Notes: generated by a model not told the origin, from the letters alone. A DNA stretch of 64,000 nucleotides from Phytoactinopolyspora halotolerans (GCF_010550675.1 NZ_JAAGOA010000002.1:372001-436000); one strand, 5' to 3'; positions 8,490 through 17,431 are shown, counted from the stretch's first letter. Made by a program: numbers and translations.

Positions 8490-9932
8490 ATGGCTGAAGA
8501 CCGACTGGCGGACGTAGCGGTGACCGGCCTCGGGACGATGGGGCGGAATCTCGCCCGCAACTTCGCCCGGAACGGTTTCCGCGTCGGCGTGCACAACCGC
8601 AGCAGGGAACGTACCGACGCGCTCATGGCCGAGTTCGGGCAGGAAGGCGACTTCGTGCCGGCGACTGGACTGGACGAGCTCGTGCAGGCACTGGAGCGGC
8701 CGCGCCGGGTGGTGATCATGGTGCCGGCGGGCGGGCCGACCGATGCCGTCATCGATGAGCTGATTCCGCTGCTGGATTCCGGTGACATCATCATCGACGG
8801 CGGCAACGCGCACTACCGGGACACCCGCCGCCGGGAGGCGGACCTGCGGGAGAAGGGCCTGCACTTCGTCGGGATGGGTGTCTCCGGCGGTGAAGAGGGA
8901 GCGCTGCTCGGGCCCAGCATCATGCCGGGCGGCACCGCGGAGGCCTATGCCGCGCTGCAACCGTTACTGGAGAAGATCGCCGCCGAGGTGGACGGCACGC
9001 CATGCTGCACGCACGTCGGGCCGGACGGCGCCGGACACTTCGTCAAGATGCTGCACAACGGCATCGAGTACGCGGACATGCAGCTGATCGCCGAGAGCTA
9101 CGACCTGATGCGCAACGGCCTCGGTATGGAGCCGGCCGAGATCGCCGAGGTCTTCACCGCGTGGAACGACGGGGACCTGGAGTCATTCCTGGTGGAGATC
9201 ACCGCCGAGGTTCTCGCGCACACCGACGGCGACACCGGCAAGCCGTTCGTGGACGTGGTGCTGGATCAGGCCGGGCAGAAGGGTACCGGCCGCTGGACGG
9301 TGATCGCGGCGCTCGAGCTCGGCATCCCGGTCAGCGGCATGGCCGAGGCCGTCTTCGCCCGTGGACTCTCCAGCGACGTGGGCCGGCGCGAGGCCGCGCA
9401 GGGTGTGCTGACCGGGCCCTCCACGCCGGCGACGGTCGAGGACCGGCAGCGATTCCTCGACGACATCCGGGATGCGCTGTACGCATCGAAACTGGTCGCC
9501 TACGCGCAGGGCTTCGACACCATCCGCACCGCCAGCGAGGACTTCGGGTGGGACATCGACCTCGGCGCGATGGCCACTATCTGGCGTGGGGGATGCATCA
9601 TCCGTGCCCGCTTTCTGGATCGGATCCGGGAGGCCTACGACCGCAACCGCGACCTTCCGTCGCTGTTGGTGGATGACTACTTCAGCCAGGCGGTGTCCAA
9701 CGGACAGGACGGCTGGCGGCGGGTGGTGGCGACCGCGGCGCAGCTGGGTGTCCCGGTGCCGGGCTTCAGCAGCGCCCTGTCGTACTACGACGGGCTGCGT
9801 GCGCCACGGCTGCCGGCGGCGCTGATCCAAGGGCAGCGCGATCTGTTCGGCGCGCACACCTACCAGCGGATCGACCGGCCCGGCACCTTCCATGTCGACT
9901 GGTCCGGCGATCGCTCCGAGGAAGAACGCTGA
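8490..9932 (+). CDS. gnd: 6-phosphogluconate dehydrogenase, decarboxylating
   Basis: A 480-residue enzyme of the pentose phosphate pathway that turns 6-phosphogluconate into ribulose 5-phosphate, CO2 and reduced cofactor. The N-terminal Rossmann motif is VTGLGTMGRNLARN. IIDGGNAHYRDTRRR and VGMGVSGGEEGALLGPSIMPGG are substrate-binding signatures. KMLHNGIEYADMQ carries the catalytic lysine. The C-terminal all-helical domain is complete. ATG 8490 has GAGGAG upstream. Together with gntK it forms a route from gluconate to pentoses and NADPH. Confidence 0.95.
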   Translation: MAEDRLADVAVTGLGTMGRNLARNFARNGFRVGVHNRSRERTDALMAEFGQEGDFVPATGLDELVQALERPRRVVIMVPAGGPTDAVIDELIPLLDSGDIIIDGGNAHYRDTRRREADLREKGLHFVGMGVSGGEEGALLGPSIMPGGTAEAYAALQPLLEKIAAEVDGTPCCTHVGPDGAGHFVKMLHNGIEYADMQLIAESYDLMRNGLGMEPAEIAEVFTAWNDGDLESFLVEITAEVLAHTDGDTGKPFVDVVLDQAGQKGTGRWTVIAALELGIPVSGMAEAVFARGLSSDVGRREAAQGVLTGPSTPATVEDRQRFLDDIRDALYASKLVAYAQGFDTIRTASEDFGWDIDLGAMATIWRGGCIIRARFLDRIREAYDRNRDLPSLLVDDYFSQAVSNGQDGWRRVVATAAQLGVPVPGFSSALSYYDGLRAPRLPAALIQGQRDLFGAHTYQRIDRPGTFHVDWSGDRSEEER

Positions 9933-9972
9933 TCCGCCCGTGCCCGGGATTCGTCAGCCGGATGGAGTTCTC

Positions 9973-11010
9973 GTGCGCCCCGTGATCCTGCCACCGCACC
10001 TACCGCCGACGTTCTATCGGGGCGCCGGACGGATCGCCGACTTCCGCGGCGACCGCACCGGCGTCGTGCCACGGGACCGGCCGGAGGACTGGATAGCCTC
10101 GACCGTCAGCCGCTTCGGCGACCCGGGCTCCGGACTGACGGCGCTACCCGACGGACGACTGCTCCGGGACGCGGTCGACGCCGATCCCGCCGGCTGGCTC
10201 GGCCCCGCGCCAGCGACGTCGGTGGCGGCGGGGCGGCCGGCGCCGTCGTCGCTGGCGGTTCCGCTGGTGAAGTACCTGGATGCCGGCCAGCGGCTGCCCG
10301 TGCACGTGCACCCGGACGATGCGTTCGCCCGCTCCCGGCTGGATGCCGCGCAGGGCAAGACCGAGGCGTGGCTGATCATGGAGGCGCCGCCGGGAGCACG
10401 GGTCCACCTCGGCTGGCGGGACGAGATGCCGCTATGGCGGCTGGTCGATCTGGTTCGACGGCAGGACATCCCGGCGATGCTGGAGGCGATGAATCCGGTA
10501 CCGGTCGGCCCGGGCGACGTCATCCTGGTCCCGGCCGGCACCGCCCACGCGATCTGCGAAGGCGTATTCCTGGTGGAGGTCCAGCAGGCGGCCGACCTCT
10601 CCGTCCTGCTGGAGTGGCAGGCGTTCCTGCCCGACTCGAGCCAGGCGTTCGGCGGGGCGGAGCTCGACGTCGCGCTCGGCTGCGTCGATGTCGCGCCGCT
10701 CACCGACGATGTGCTGTCGGAGCTGATCATCCGGGGGGCACGTGATCGAGCGGCGTCCGGTGAGGCGGTGGTGCGGCTGATGCCGGAGCCCGCGGACGGG
10801 TATTTCGGCGCGTGGCGGGTGCGGGACGGCGGCGTCCTGCCGGCCGGCTATTCGACCGTCGTCGTGCTGGACGGAGCCGGAACCCTGGTGGGCGAGGGCT
10901 GGACGACGGCGATCGAGCGCGGGATGACGCTGGCGGTGCCATACTCCGCCGGTGAGTGCCGGGTGACGGGGGCCGCGACGGTCGCCGCCTTCACGCCGGC
11001 CGCGCGCTGA
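9973..11010 (+). CDS. manA: Class I mannose-6-phosphate isomerase
   Basis: A 345-residue cupin-fold isomerase interconverting mannose 6-phosphate and fructose 6-phosphate. Zinc ligands are visible in HVHPDDAFA, KTEAW and GTAHAI, in family order. The N-terminus (FYRGAGRIADFRG) differs from enteric ManA, so a related sugar phosphate as substrate cannot be excluded. I chose GTG 9973, which has GGAG upstream and starts 41 bases after gnd. A longer frame from 9892 would overlap gnd and has no ribosome binding site. Probably co-transcribed with gntK and gnd. Confidence 0.82.
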   Translation: MRPVILPPHLPPTFYRGAGRIADFRGDRTGVVPRDRPEDWIASTVSRFGDPGSGLTALPDGRLLRDAVDADPAGWLGPAPATSVAAGRPAPSSLAVPLVKYLDAGQRLPVHVHPDDAFARSRLDAAQGKTEAWLIMEAPPGARVHLGWRDEMPLWRLVDLVRRQDIPAMLEAMNPVPVGPGDVILVPAGTAHAICEGVFLVEVQQAADLSVLLEWQAFLPDSSQAFGGAELDVALGCVDVAPLTDDVLSELIIRGARDRAASGEAVVRLMPEPADGYFGAWRVRDGGVLPAGYSTVVVLDGAGTLVGEGWTTAIERGMTLAVPYSAGECRVTGAATVAAFTPAAR

Positions 11011-11068
11011 GCGCGTGCGGCGTACGATTGAGCAGCGCCACGGGGTCGATGGGAGAGCGGGAGAAGAA

Positions 11069-11677
11069 GTGCCGGAACGGGGTGAGCACTACTTCTCTGC
11101 GACGCCGCGCGCCGGTAGCCGGACCGACACCGTGCGGGTGCGGTTGGACGACGTCGAGCTTGATCTGACCACGGACACGGGCGTGTTCTCGCACGGCCGG
11201 CTCGACGCGGGGACCCGGGTGTTGCTCGCGCAGGCGCCGATGCCGCGGATCCGCGGCGATATCCTCGATCTGGGTTGCGGATACGGGCCGATCGCGCTCA
11301 CCTTCGCCAGCCGGCGGAAACGGACCAAGGTGTGGGCGGTGGACGTCAACGAGCGCGCACTGCACCTGGTCCGGCTGAACGCCGGGGCCGCCGCTCGTGG
11401 CAACGTCGTCGCCGCCGCACCGGACGAGGTGCCCGAGGAGGTGCGCTTCGCCGCGATCTATTCGAATCCGCCGATCCGGATCGGTAAGGCGGCGCTGCAT
11501 GAGCTGCTTCAGCGGTGGCTGAGCCGGTTGCTGCCGGGCGGCACGGCAGTACTCGTCGTACACAAGCACCTCGGGTCGGACTCGCTCGCCAAGTGGCTCA
11601 CTGAGCAGGGCTTTCCGACCACGAGGCTGGTGTCGGAGCGGGGCTATCGGCTGCTTCAGGTCGAGTCACATCGCTGA
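11069..11677 (+). CDS. RsmC-like class I methyltransferase
   Basis: A 202-residue S-adenosylmethionine-dependent methyltransferase of the small methyltransferase (MTS) family. Motif I is DLGCGYGPIAL; motif IV is YSNPPIRIGK, the NPP[FI] type that flips out and methylates an exocyclic amine of guanine. The closest characterised relatives methylate 16S rRNA (RsmC/RsmD), but it lacks the N-terminal duplicate domain of RsmC. GTG 11069 has GGGAGA upstream. The spacing to the following SpoU-type methyltransferase is 32 bases, so the two are probably one transcript. Confidence 0.82.
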   Translation: MPERGEHYFSATPRAGSRTDTVRVRLDDVELDLTTDTGVFSHGRLDAGTRVLLAQAPMPRIRGDILDLGCGYGPIALTFASRRKRTKVWAVDVNERALHLVRLNAGAAARGNVVAAAPDEVPEEVRFAAIYSNPPIRIGKAALHELLQRWLSRLLPGGTAVLVVHKHLGSDSLAKWLTEQGFPTTRLVSERGYRLLQVESHR

Positions 11678-11709
11678 CCCACCGACGACGAGGAGAGAGG
11701 AGCGGCGAC

Positions 11710-12249
11710 GTGTCGCAATTGCGGGGCACCGACCTGAAGCGGCTGCACCGGTCGTGGAAGCGGCGCAGCACGGCGCGGATCGCGTTGCTGCTGGAGGGCG
11801 TGCAGTCGCCGTTCAATGTCGGCGCCATCGTGCGTACGGCGGCGGCACTCGGTGTCGAGCATCTCTACGCGGTGGGCCGGACCGCGTCACCGGGTGACGC
11901 CAAGGCGCAGAAGCTCGCCATGGGCACCGACCGGTACCTGGACGTGCGAAGCTTCAGCGACGTCGCCGACGGGATCGCGCGGGCGCGCGAGGACGGGTAC
12001 CGGGTGATCGGCCTGGAGCTCACCCATGATGCCCAGCCGCTCCACCAGCTCGAGCTCGGTGCGGACGAAGTCTGTATCGCGGTCGGCGCGGAGGACCACG
12101 GCCTGTCCGCGCCATGTCTGGGCTCGTGCGACGCCGTCGCCTACATCCCGCAGATCGGCAAGGTGGGATCGCTGAACGTCGCCACGGCCGCGGCGTTGGC
12201 CTGTTACGAGATTCGGCGACAGGATTGGACGTCGTCCGACGCGTCGTAG
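11710..12249 (+). CDS. SpoU/TrmH-family RNA 2'-O-methyltransferase
   Basis: A 179-residue SPOUT enzyme. The three family motifs are present: motif 1 SPFNVGAIVRTAAALG, motif 2 AVGAEDHGLS, and motif 3 IPQIGKVGSLNVATAAALA, which together make the trefoil-knot S-adenosylmethionine site and the catalytic arginine. The likely target is a 2'-OH in tRNA or rRNA; the exact nucleotide cannot be assigned. GTG 11710 is preceded by GAGGAG. There is no N-terminal substrate-binding extension as in RlmB. Confidence 0.87.
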   Translation: MSQLRGTDLKRLHRSWKRRSTARIALLLEGVQSPFNVGAIVRTAAALGVEHLYAVGRTASPGDAKAQKLAMGTDRYLDVRSFSDVADGIARAREDGYRVIGLELTHDAQPLHQLELGADEVCIAVGAEDHGLSAPCLGSCDAVAYIPQIGKVGSLNVATAAALACYEIRRQDWTSSDAS

Positions 12250-12310
12250 CTTTTTCCGCTCCATGCCGGCGTGTCGCAACCCGGGTCGCCCGGGTGCCGC
12301 GTAGTGCAAT

Positions 12311-12778
12311 GTGATCATGAATCCGTCGCGCGCTCTGCATGACGTCGCCTGTCTGCTTCTGCGGCTGGTGCTGGCGGTCGTCTTCGTCGCGCACGGCTGG
12401 CAGAAGTTCTACGACTGGACGCTCGACGGTACGCGGGAGACGTTCACCGAGATGGATGTCCCCTTCGCGGACGTGGCCGCGCCTGGGGTGGCGGTCCTCG
12501 AGCTGGTGGGCGGCGGGATGCTCGGCCTCGGCATCCTCACCAGGCTGGTCGCGGCGGCGTTCTCCGGCGTGATGGTCGGTGCGCTGGTGCTGGTCCACGC
12601 TGAGAACGGAATCTTCATCGAGGACGGCGGGATCGAGCTGGTCCTGGTGCTGGCCGGCGGATGTGCGGCGATCGTCCTGCTCGGGCCCGGCCGGATTCGG
12701 ATGGACCGGATGCTCGTCCGGTGGTTCTCCAGCGAAGAGGAAGAGGTGGTCGAGGTCGCGCCGAAGCGGCGAAAGTAG
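12311..12778 (+). CDS. DoxX-family membrane protein
   Basis: A 155-residue protein with four predicted membrane helices: LLRLVLAVVFVAHGW, VAVLELVGGGMLGLGIL, VAAAFSGVMVGALVLV and IELVLVLAGGCAAIVLL. The AHGWQKF motif after helix 1 is typical of DoxX/MauE-like proteins. The C-terminus is charged (SSEEEEVVEVAPKRRK) and should be cytosolic. DoxX relatives act in membrane redox processes, often with oxidoreductases, but no partner is adjacent. The GTG at 12311 and ATG at 12317 both lack a clear ribosome binding site. Confidence 0.78.
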   Translation: MIMNPSRALHDVACLLLRLVLAVVFVAHGWQKFYDWTLDGTRETFTEMDVPFADVAAPGVAVLELVGGGMLGLGILTRLVAAAFSGVMVGALVLVHAENGIFIEDGGIELVLVLAGGCAAIVLLGPGRIRMDRMLVRWFSSEEEEVVEVAPKRRK

Positions 12779-12860
12779 CCTGCCGCCCCGCGCAGCGGCG
12801 CGCGCCGGGGAACTCCGGCGGCTCGGCGAAGCGTTGGGCTGAGGTGAGTCTGGCCACATA

Positions 12861-12878
12861 TTGCCAACAACGTGGCAA
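12861..12878. promoter_or_regulatory. Dyad upstream of the class A PBP gene
   Basis: TTGCCA-ACAACG-TGGCAA is a perfect 6-bp inverted repeat 36 bases before the PBP start. It sits where a repressor or activator would bind. The regulator is not identified. Confidence 0.35.
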
Positions 12879-12913
12879 CAGATCAACGACGACGCGCATA
12901 CGATCGAACGAGC

Positions 12914-15373
12914 ATGAATGAGCTACCGCCTGACAAGGAGGACCTGAACGCCGCGCGCTCAGGTCCGAAGTATCGCGCTACCTCGAAGAAGGGGTGGCGA
13001 CGCTTCTTCACCTGGAAGGCGTTCCTGCTCTATTTCCTCGGTTTCCTGCTGCTCGGCGCGGGCGCCGTCACGTACCTGTTCGTCACGATCGACGTCCCGG
13101 AGCCGAATGATTTCTCCACATCCGAAACCACGATCGTCGCCTTTGACGACGGCGAATCGGAACTGGGCCGGTTCAGTGTTGAGAACCGGGAGATCGTCAA
13201 CACCGAGGACATCCCCGACACGTTGAGGAACGCCGTGGTCGCGGCCGAGGACCGTAGCTTCTACGAGAACCCGGGCTTCTCCATCACCGGCACGGCGCGC
13301 GCCGCCTGGCAGCAGTTGACCGGCAGCGCGTCGGCGGGCGGCGGGTCGACGATCACTCAGCAGTACGTCAAGAACTACTACCTCACCCAGGATCAGACCT
13401 GGACCAGGAAGCTCAACGAGCTGGTCATCGCGGTCAAAGTGGATCAGGAGACGGACAAGGACCAGATCCTCACCGACTACTTGAACACGATCTGGTTCGG
13501 CCGTGGCACGTACGGGGTCCAGACTGCGTCGCAGGCGTACTTCGGCGTCGATGTGGCGGAGCTGGACCTGGCGCAGAGCGCGGCCTTGGCGGCCATCCTC
13601 CGCTCGCCGAGCTTGTACGATCCGACGGTCAGCGAGGACAACGCGGACCGGTTCGAGCAACGCTTCGACTACGTGCTCAACGGCATGGTGGAGATCGGTG
13701 CGATCGACCAGCAGACCGCGGCTGAGACCGAGCTGCCCGAGATCCAGGACGAGGTCCGGGAGAACCGCTATGGCGGGCCGAAGGGCTACCTGCTGAAGAT
13801 GGTCAGGGACGAACTCCTGACGCTCGGATTCACCGAATCGGAGATCGACAGCGGCGGGCTCCGGGTGACGACGACCTTCAACGAGCGTGTCCAGGACGTC
13901 GCCCAGCGGGCGGTCGACGAGGAGCGGCCGACCGAGAACGCCGACGGCGTACGTGTCGGTCTGGCGTCGGTGCGTCCGGGCGACGGTGGCATCGTCGCTC
14001 TGTATGGCGGGCCGGACGCCGTGGAGCAGTCCGTCAACGACGCGGTCGACGCGCGGATCCAGCCTGGGTCGACCGTCAAGCCGTTCACCCTCGCCGCGGG
14101 GTTGGAAGAGGGCTATTCGCTGTACAGCGGCTTCGCCGGAAACTCTCCGTACGAGGCGGAAGGCCTCGGCCCGCCGGTGGCGAACCAGAACGACGTCTCG
14201 TACGGATGGTCTGTGGATCTCACCCGGGCCACAGCGAACTCGATCAACACGGCGTTCGTCGATCTCACCTACAACATCGGTTCGCAGACCGTGGTCGACG
14301 CCATGGTCCGGGCCGGGATACCCGAAGATGCCCCCGGCCTGGACCCGAACGCACGTGTGACGCTCGGCATCGCCTCCGTGTCGCCGCTGGAGATGGCCGA
14401 GGCCTACGCCACGCTGGCCGCACAGGGGATGCACGCCGACACATATACGGTGTCGGAGGTCCGGGATTCCTCGGGCGAGGTCGTGTACGAGCACGACGGT
14501 GAGACGCGCCGCGCCTTCGACGAGGACGTGATGGCGGACGTCACGTATGCGATGACGCAGGTGGTCGACGGTGGAACCGGGGCGAGGGTGCGTGAGTTGG
14601 GCTTCGACCGGCCGGCCGCCGGTAAGACCGGAACGCACCAGGATCAGACCTCCTGGTTCGCCGGCTTCACGCCGCAACTGGCGACGACCGTGGCCTACTT
14701 CCGCGGCGACGGCACGGATTCGCTCGACGGTGTCGGCGGCATGGAGAACTTCGCCGGCGGGGGATATCCGGCGACCACCTGGACCGCCTTCATGAAGTCC
14801 GCGCTCCGAGACGAACCGGTCGCCGAGTTCCCCGAGCCTGCGTACGTCAATGCCTACACCCCAGTTGCTCCGCCCAGCGGTGAGTACTACGACGATGACT
14901 CGTCCGGCGGCGGCGATGCGTCCGGCTACAGCGAACCTGACGAAGAAGAGTCAGACGAGTCCGGCGGGGACGAATCCGGTGGTGACCAGTCGGGCGGTGA
15001 TGAGTCCGGCGGTGATGAGTCCGGCGGTGATGAGTCCGGCGGTGATGAGTCCGGCGGTGATGAGTCCGGCGGTGATCAGTCGGGCGGTGATGAGTCCGGC
15101 GGTGATGAGTCCGGCGGTGATGAGTCCGGCGGTGATCAGTCGGGCGGTGATGAGTCCGGCGGTGATCAGTCGGGCGGTGATGAGTCCGGCGGTGATGAGT
15201 CCGGCGGTGATCAGTCGGGCGGTGATGAGTCCGGCGGTGATGAGTCCGGCGACGTCTGGGGCGGCGAGGACGGCGACGGTACGGGGACGAGCAGCGCCTC
15301 GGCACTCGGCGACGAGACCGCCTACACCAGGCCGACGGCATACCGGTCGGGAGTGACCCGCGTCCTGACGTAG
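12914..15373 (+). CDS. Class A penicillin-binding protein (transglycosylase/transpeptidase)
   Basis: An 819-residue bifunctional peptidoglycan synthase. A basic cytosolic tail is followed by one membrane helix (residues ~36-58). The GT51 domain contains AAEDRSFYENPGF and GGSTITQQYVKNYYL. The transpeptidase domain has the SxxK motif PGSTVKPF with Ser ~386, SxN as NSINTAF, and KTG as AGKTGTHQD with Lys ~571. After the catalytic domains comes a low-complexity, strongly acidic C-terminal tail with 20 DxSGG pentads (residues ~681-780). The tail is extracytoplasmic and may reach into or bind the cell wall. ATG 12914 has a weak ribosome binding site. Confidence 0.92.
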   Translation: MNELPPDKEDLNAARSGPKYRATSKKGWRRFFTWKAFLLYFLGFLLLGAGAVTYLFVTIDVPEPNDFSTSETTIVAFDDGESELGRFSVENREIVNTEDIPDTLRNAVVAAEDRSFYENPGFSITGTARAAWQQLTGSASAGGGSTITQQYVKNYYLTQDQTWTRKLNELVIAVKVDQETDKDQILTDYLNTIWFGRGTYGVQTASQAYFGVDVAELDLAQSAALAAILRSPSLYDPTVSEDNADRFEQRFDYVLNGMVEIGAIDQQTAAETELPEIQDEVRENRYGGPKGYLLKMVRDELLTLGFTESEIDSGGLRVTTTFNERVQDVAQRAVDEERPTENADGVRVGLASVRPGDGGIVALYGGPDAVEQSVNDAVDARIQPGSTVKPFTLAAGLEEGYSLYSGFAGNSPYEAEGLGPPVANQNDVSYGWSVDLTRATANSINTAFVDLTYNIGSQTVVDAMVRAGIPEDAPGLDPNARVTLGIASVSPLEMAEAYATLAAQGMHADTYTVSEVRDSSGEVVYEHDGETRRAFDEDVMADVTYAMTQVVDGGTGARVRELGFDRPAAGKTGTHQDQTSWFAGFTPQLATTVAYFRGDGTDSLDGVGGMENFAGGGYPATTWTAFMKSALRDEPVAEFPEPAYVNAYTPVAPPSGEYYDDDSSGGGDASGYSEPDEEESDESGGDESGGDQSGGDESGGDESGGDESGGDESGGDESGGDQSGGDESGGDESGGDESGGDQSGGDESGGDQSGGDESGGDESGGDQSGGDESGGDESGDVWGGEDGDGTGTSSASALGDETAYTRPTAYRSGVTRVLT
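14954..15253 (+). repeat. 20-unit 15-bp tandem repeat encoding DxSGG
   Basis: Twenty consecutive 15-bp units, mostly gatgagtccggcggt, with a variant gatcagtcgggcggt at units 3, 9, 13, 15 and 18. The variant differs at two linked positions: it changes Glu to Gln and swaps the serine codon from tcc to tcg. The first two units differ in codon use and the last ends in Asp, so the older edges have drifted. Near-identity in the middle indicates recent expansion by slippage or unequal crossing-over. Confidence 0.97.
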
Positions 15374-15406
15374 GCCGGTTCCGACCCGCGGCTGGCTCCC
15401 CGGGGG

Positions 15407-16735
15407 TCACGTGCGCTGCGCGATGACCCTCAGGACGGTCTCCAGATCGTCGACGACGATCGGGTCGCCACCGTGCGGCCTGCCCAGCTCGGCTTCGTAC
15501 GCTTCGAGCCGGTGCCAGTCGTCCCAGGTCAGCAGTTGGGTGTTCCGCTGATCGAGCAATGCGGTCAGCTCTTCAGGAGAGCCGTCCGGGACGGGCAGCT
15601 CCGGCAAGTCGCCGAGAATCGACGCAGCCACCTCGCCGGCGTCCGGACGATTGGTCCCGATGACGCCGGTCGGGCCGCGGCGGAGCCACCCGGTGACGTA
15701 CATACCTGGTAGCGGTCCGTCATCGCCGACCACTCTGCCGTCGGCTGATGGAATGGTGCCGCTCCCGTCGTCGAACGGGAGACCGGGCACGGCCGTTCCG
15801 CGATAACCGATCGCGCGCACCACCATCTGCGCAGGCAGGATCGTGTCCGGGGCCGAGGCCCTCGGCACGGCACGCGTCGGTTCCACCTGGACGCCGTTGA
15901 CGGCCGTGTCACCGAGAATCCGGACCGGGCGCCGCCAGAAGTGGAAGTGGATGCGGCGCGCGGCCGGGTTGGGCGAGCGCTCGGCCCACTCCCCGAGGAC
16001 GGTGACCGTGGTCTTGGCCTGCCGCCGGTTCTCCACCTCGGCCTGATCATCGGGGCTGAGGACGAGGTCATCGGGTTCGACGACCACGTCGACCCCGTCG
16101 AGCTTGCCGATCTCCCGCAGCTCCGGCGAGGTGAACTTGGCCTGGGCAGGTCCTCGCCGAGCCACCAGATGGACGTCGGTCAGCGTGCTCGCCTTGAAGG
16201 CATCCACCACCGGGCGCGGCATGCTCGTGCCGACCAGTTCGTCGGGGTCGCGGGCGAGCAGCCGAGCGACGTCGAGGGCCACGTTTCCGGCGCCGATCAC
16301 GACGGCGGACCGGAGATCGTCCGGGAGGGTGATCTTGGGTGCGTCCGGATGTCCGGTGTACCAGGCGACCAGCTCCGACGCGCCGAACGAGAAAGGCAGG
16401 TCCTCGCCTGCGATACCGAGCTCACGGTCGCCACGCATGCCGGTGGAGAAGACGACGACGTCGTAGCAGCGACGGAGGTCTGCCACAGAGATGTCTTGGC
16501 CGACGGTCACGTTGCCGAAGTAGTGCGCGTCGGCGTAGTCGAACCCGGCCGCCAGCACCTTCGAAATCGTGCGGGTCTTCGGGTGATCCGGGGCCACGCC
16601 GTATCTGACCAGTCCGAACGGTGCCGGCACTGCCTCGAAGACGTCAACCCGCCGAAACGCGTCCGCCTCCAGCAGATTGGCGAGCAGGTACAGGCCCGCC
16701 GGCCCTGCTCCGACGATCGCCGCTGTCCGCTTCAT
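15407..16735 (-). CDS. Ferredoxin/adrenodoxin-type NADP+ reductase (FprA-like)
   Basis: A 442-residue flavoprotein that exchanges electrons between NADPH and a ferredoxin. FAD site: AAIVGAGPAGLYLLANLL at the N-terminus. NADP site: AVVIGAGNVALDVARLLARDPDEL near residue 150. LVRYGVAPDHPKTR and GWLRRGPTGVIGTNRPDA are signatures of the mitochondrial-type adrenodoxin reductase family, as in Mycobacterium FprA. I chose the ATG at 16735 because GGAGGT lies eight bases upstream on the minus strand; an upstream in-frame start at 16762 lacks one. It stands alone and converges on the PBP gene. Confidence 0.9.
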   Translation of the reverse strand: MKRTAAIVGAGPAGLYLLANLLEADAFRRVDVFEAVPAPFGLVRYGVAPDHPKTRTISKVLAAGFDYADAHYFGNVTVGQDISVADLRRCYDVVVFSTGMRGDRELGIAGEDLPFSFGASELVAWYTGHPDAPKITLPDDLRSAVVIGAGNVALDVARLLARDPDELVGTSMPRPVVDAFKASTLTDVHLVARRGPAQAKFTSPELREIGKLDGVDVVVEPDDLVLSPDDQAEVENRRQAKTTVTVLGEWAERSPNPAARRIHFHFWRRPVRILGDTAVNGVQVEPTRAVPRASAPDTILPAQMVVRAIGYRGTAVPGLPFDDGSGTIPSADGRVVGDDGPLPGMYVTGWLRRGPTGVIGTNRPDAGEVAASILGDLPELPVPDGSPEELTALLDQRNTQLLTWDDWHRLEAYEAELGRPHGGDPIVVDDLETVLRVIAQRT

Positions 16736-16823
16736 TGCGCGTACCTCCACCAGCCCATTCAATCAGGCGGAGGCGGCCGGCGACAGACATGATCTTCACC
16801 CACTCGCCCGGAGCTCCGCGGCG

Positions 16824-17141
16824 TCAGCTGCCCCTGTTCTCACCGACCTCGTCGGCGATCGGATGCCCGGGGGTGTCCTTGTTCTGTTCGGACAGCCCGG
16901 GGTGGGTATGCATGCGACGCTGCGCCGCCTGGTCCGCGGGCTCTCGCTCGGGCCCCAACGGCACCGAGCGTTCGACCTCGGCCATGTTGGAGTAGTGCAC
17001 CGGCGGCATGGCACGGAGAACGCGGATCGTGTCCTGATCGGCGTGCGCCCGCTCCGCATGAGTCACGAGATCGTCCTTGCCGGCCGGAAAGTCGACGTCG
17101 GACAAGGCTCGGTGTAGTCGCTCGACATCGGTGGTTGTCAT
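16824..17141 (-). CDS. DUF2795-domain protein
   Basis: A 105-residue acidic soluble protein. The segment ALSDVDFPAGKDDLVTHAERAHADQDTIRVLRAMP followed by YSNMAEVERSV is the DUF2795 core, a small helical domain common in actinobacteria. The hydrophilic remainder looks disordered. The function of the family is not established. ATG 17141 has a near-perfect AGAGGAGGT ribosome binding site, so it is probably well translated. It is divergent from pstS. Confidence 0.8.
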   Translation of the reverse strand: MTTTDVERLHRALSDVDFPAGKDDLVTHAERAHADQDTIRVLRAMPPVHYSNMAEVERSVPLGPEREPADQAAQRRMHTHPGLSEQNKDTPGHPIADEVGENRGS

Positions 17142-17278
17142 CGCGTTACCTCCTCTGTCTCGCCTCGATACCCGCTGCGGTGTCTCCTAGTACCGGATGG
17201 CACGGCTGGCCTCTGTCATCAAACCGAGACCGCTGTGGCCTGGACGTTGTGACCACGCCGCAACGGCACATGTGGTCT

Positions 17279-17377
17279 GTTCACCTGAAAGTCGGCCGGC
17301 GGACACGAAATCGACGGTCAAGTGACCGTCGGCATTCATGCTCCGTTCACCCTCTGCGGGCCGCGGTGTCACTTCGC
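17279..17377 (+). promoter_or_regulatory. Candidate PHO box repeats upstream of pstS
   Basis: The heptamer GTTCACC, core of the actinobacterial PhoP direct-repeat unit, occurs at 17279-17285 and 17345-17351. The two copies are 66 bases apart, exactly six 11-base repeat periods. A degenerate TGTCACT lies 22 bases after the second copy, at 17367. PhoP binds 11-nt direct repeats in Streptomyces pstS promoters, so this fits phosphate control. The intermediate 11-mers are poorly conserved. Confidence 0.5.
17312..17331. promoter_or_regulatory. Perfect 9-bp dyad between the PHO-box-like repeats
   Basis: CGACGGTCA-AG-TGACCGTCG is a perfect inverted repeat with a 2-base centre, located between the two GTTCACC repeats and 100 bases before the pstS start. 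The compact symmetry points to a homodimeric regulator, different from the direct-repeat PhoP mode. It could also affect the divergent DUF2795 gene. Confidence 0.45.
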
Positions 17378-17431
17378 TTTCCTACCTTCGGCACGGTAAA
17401 GGACGCATAAGTCCAGGAAGGGACATCCAAC

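Noticed and set aside
14954-15253. Possible CRISPR-like array from the regular 15-bp repeat
   Set aside because: There are no spacers; the units are contiguous, in frame and encode DxSGG in the PBP tail.
14847-15410. Minus-strand frame of Arg/Thr/His repeats
   Set aside because: It is only the reverse reading of the DxSGG tandem repeat.
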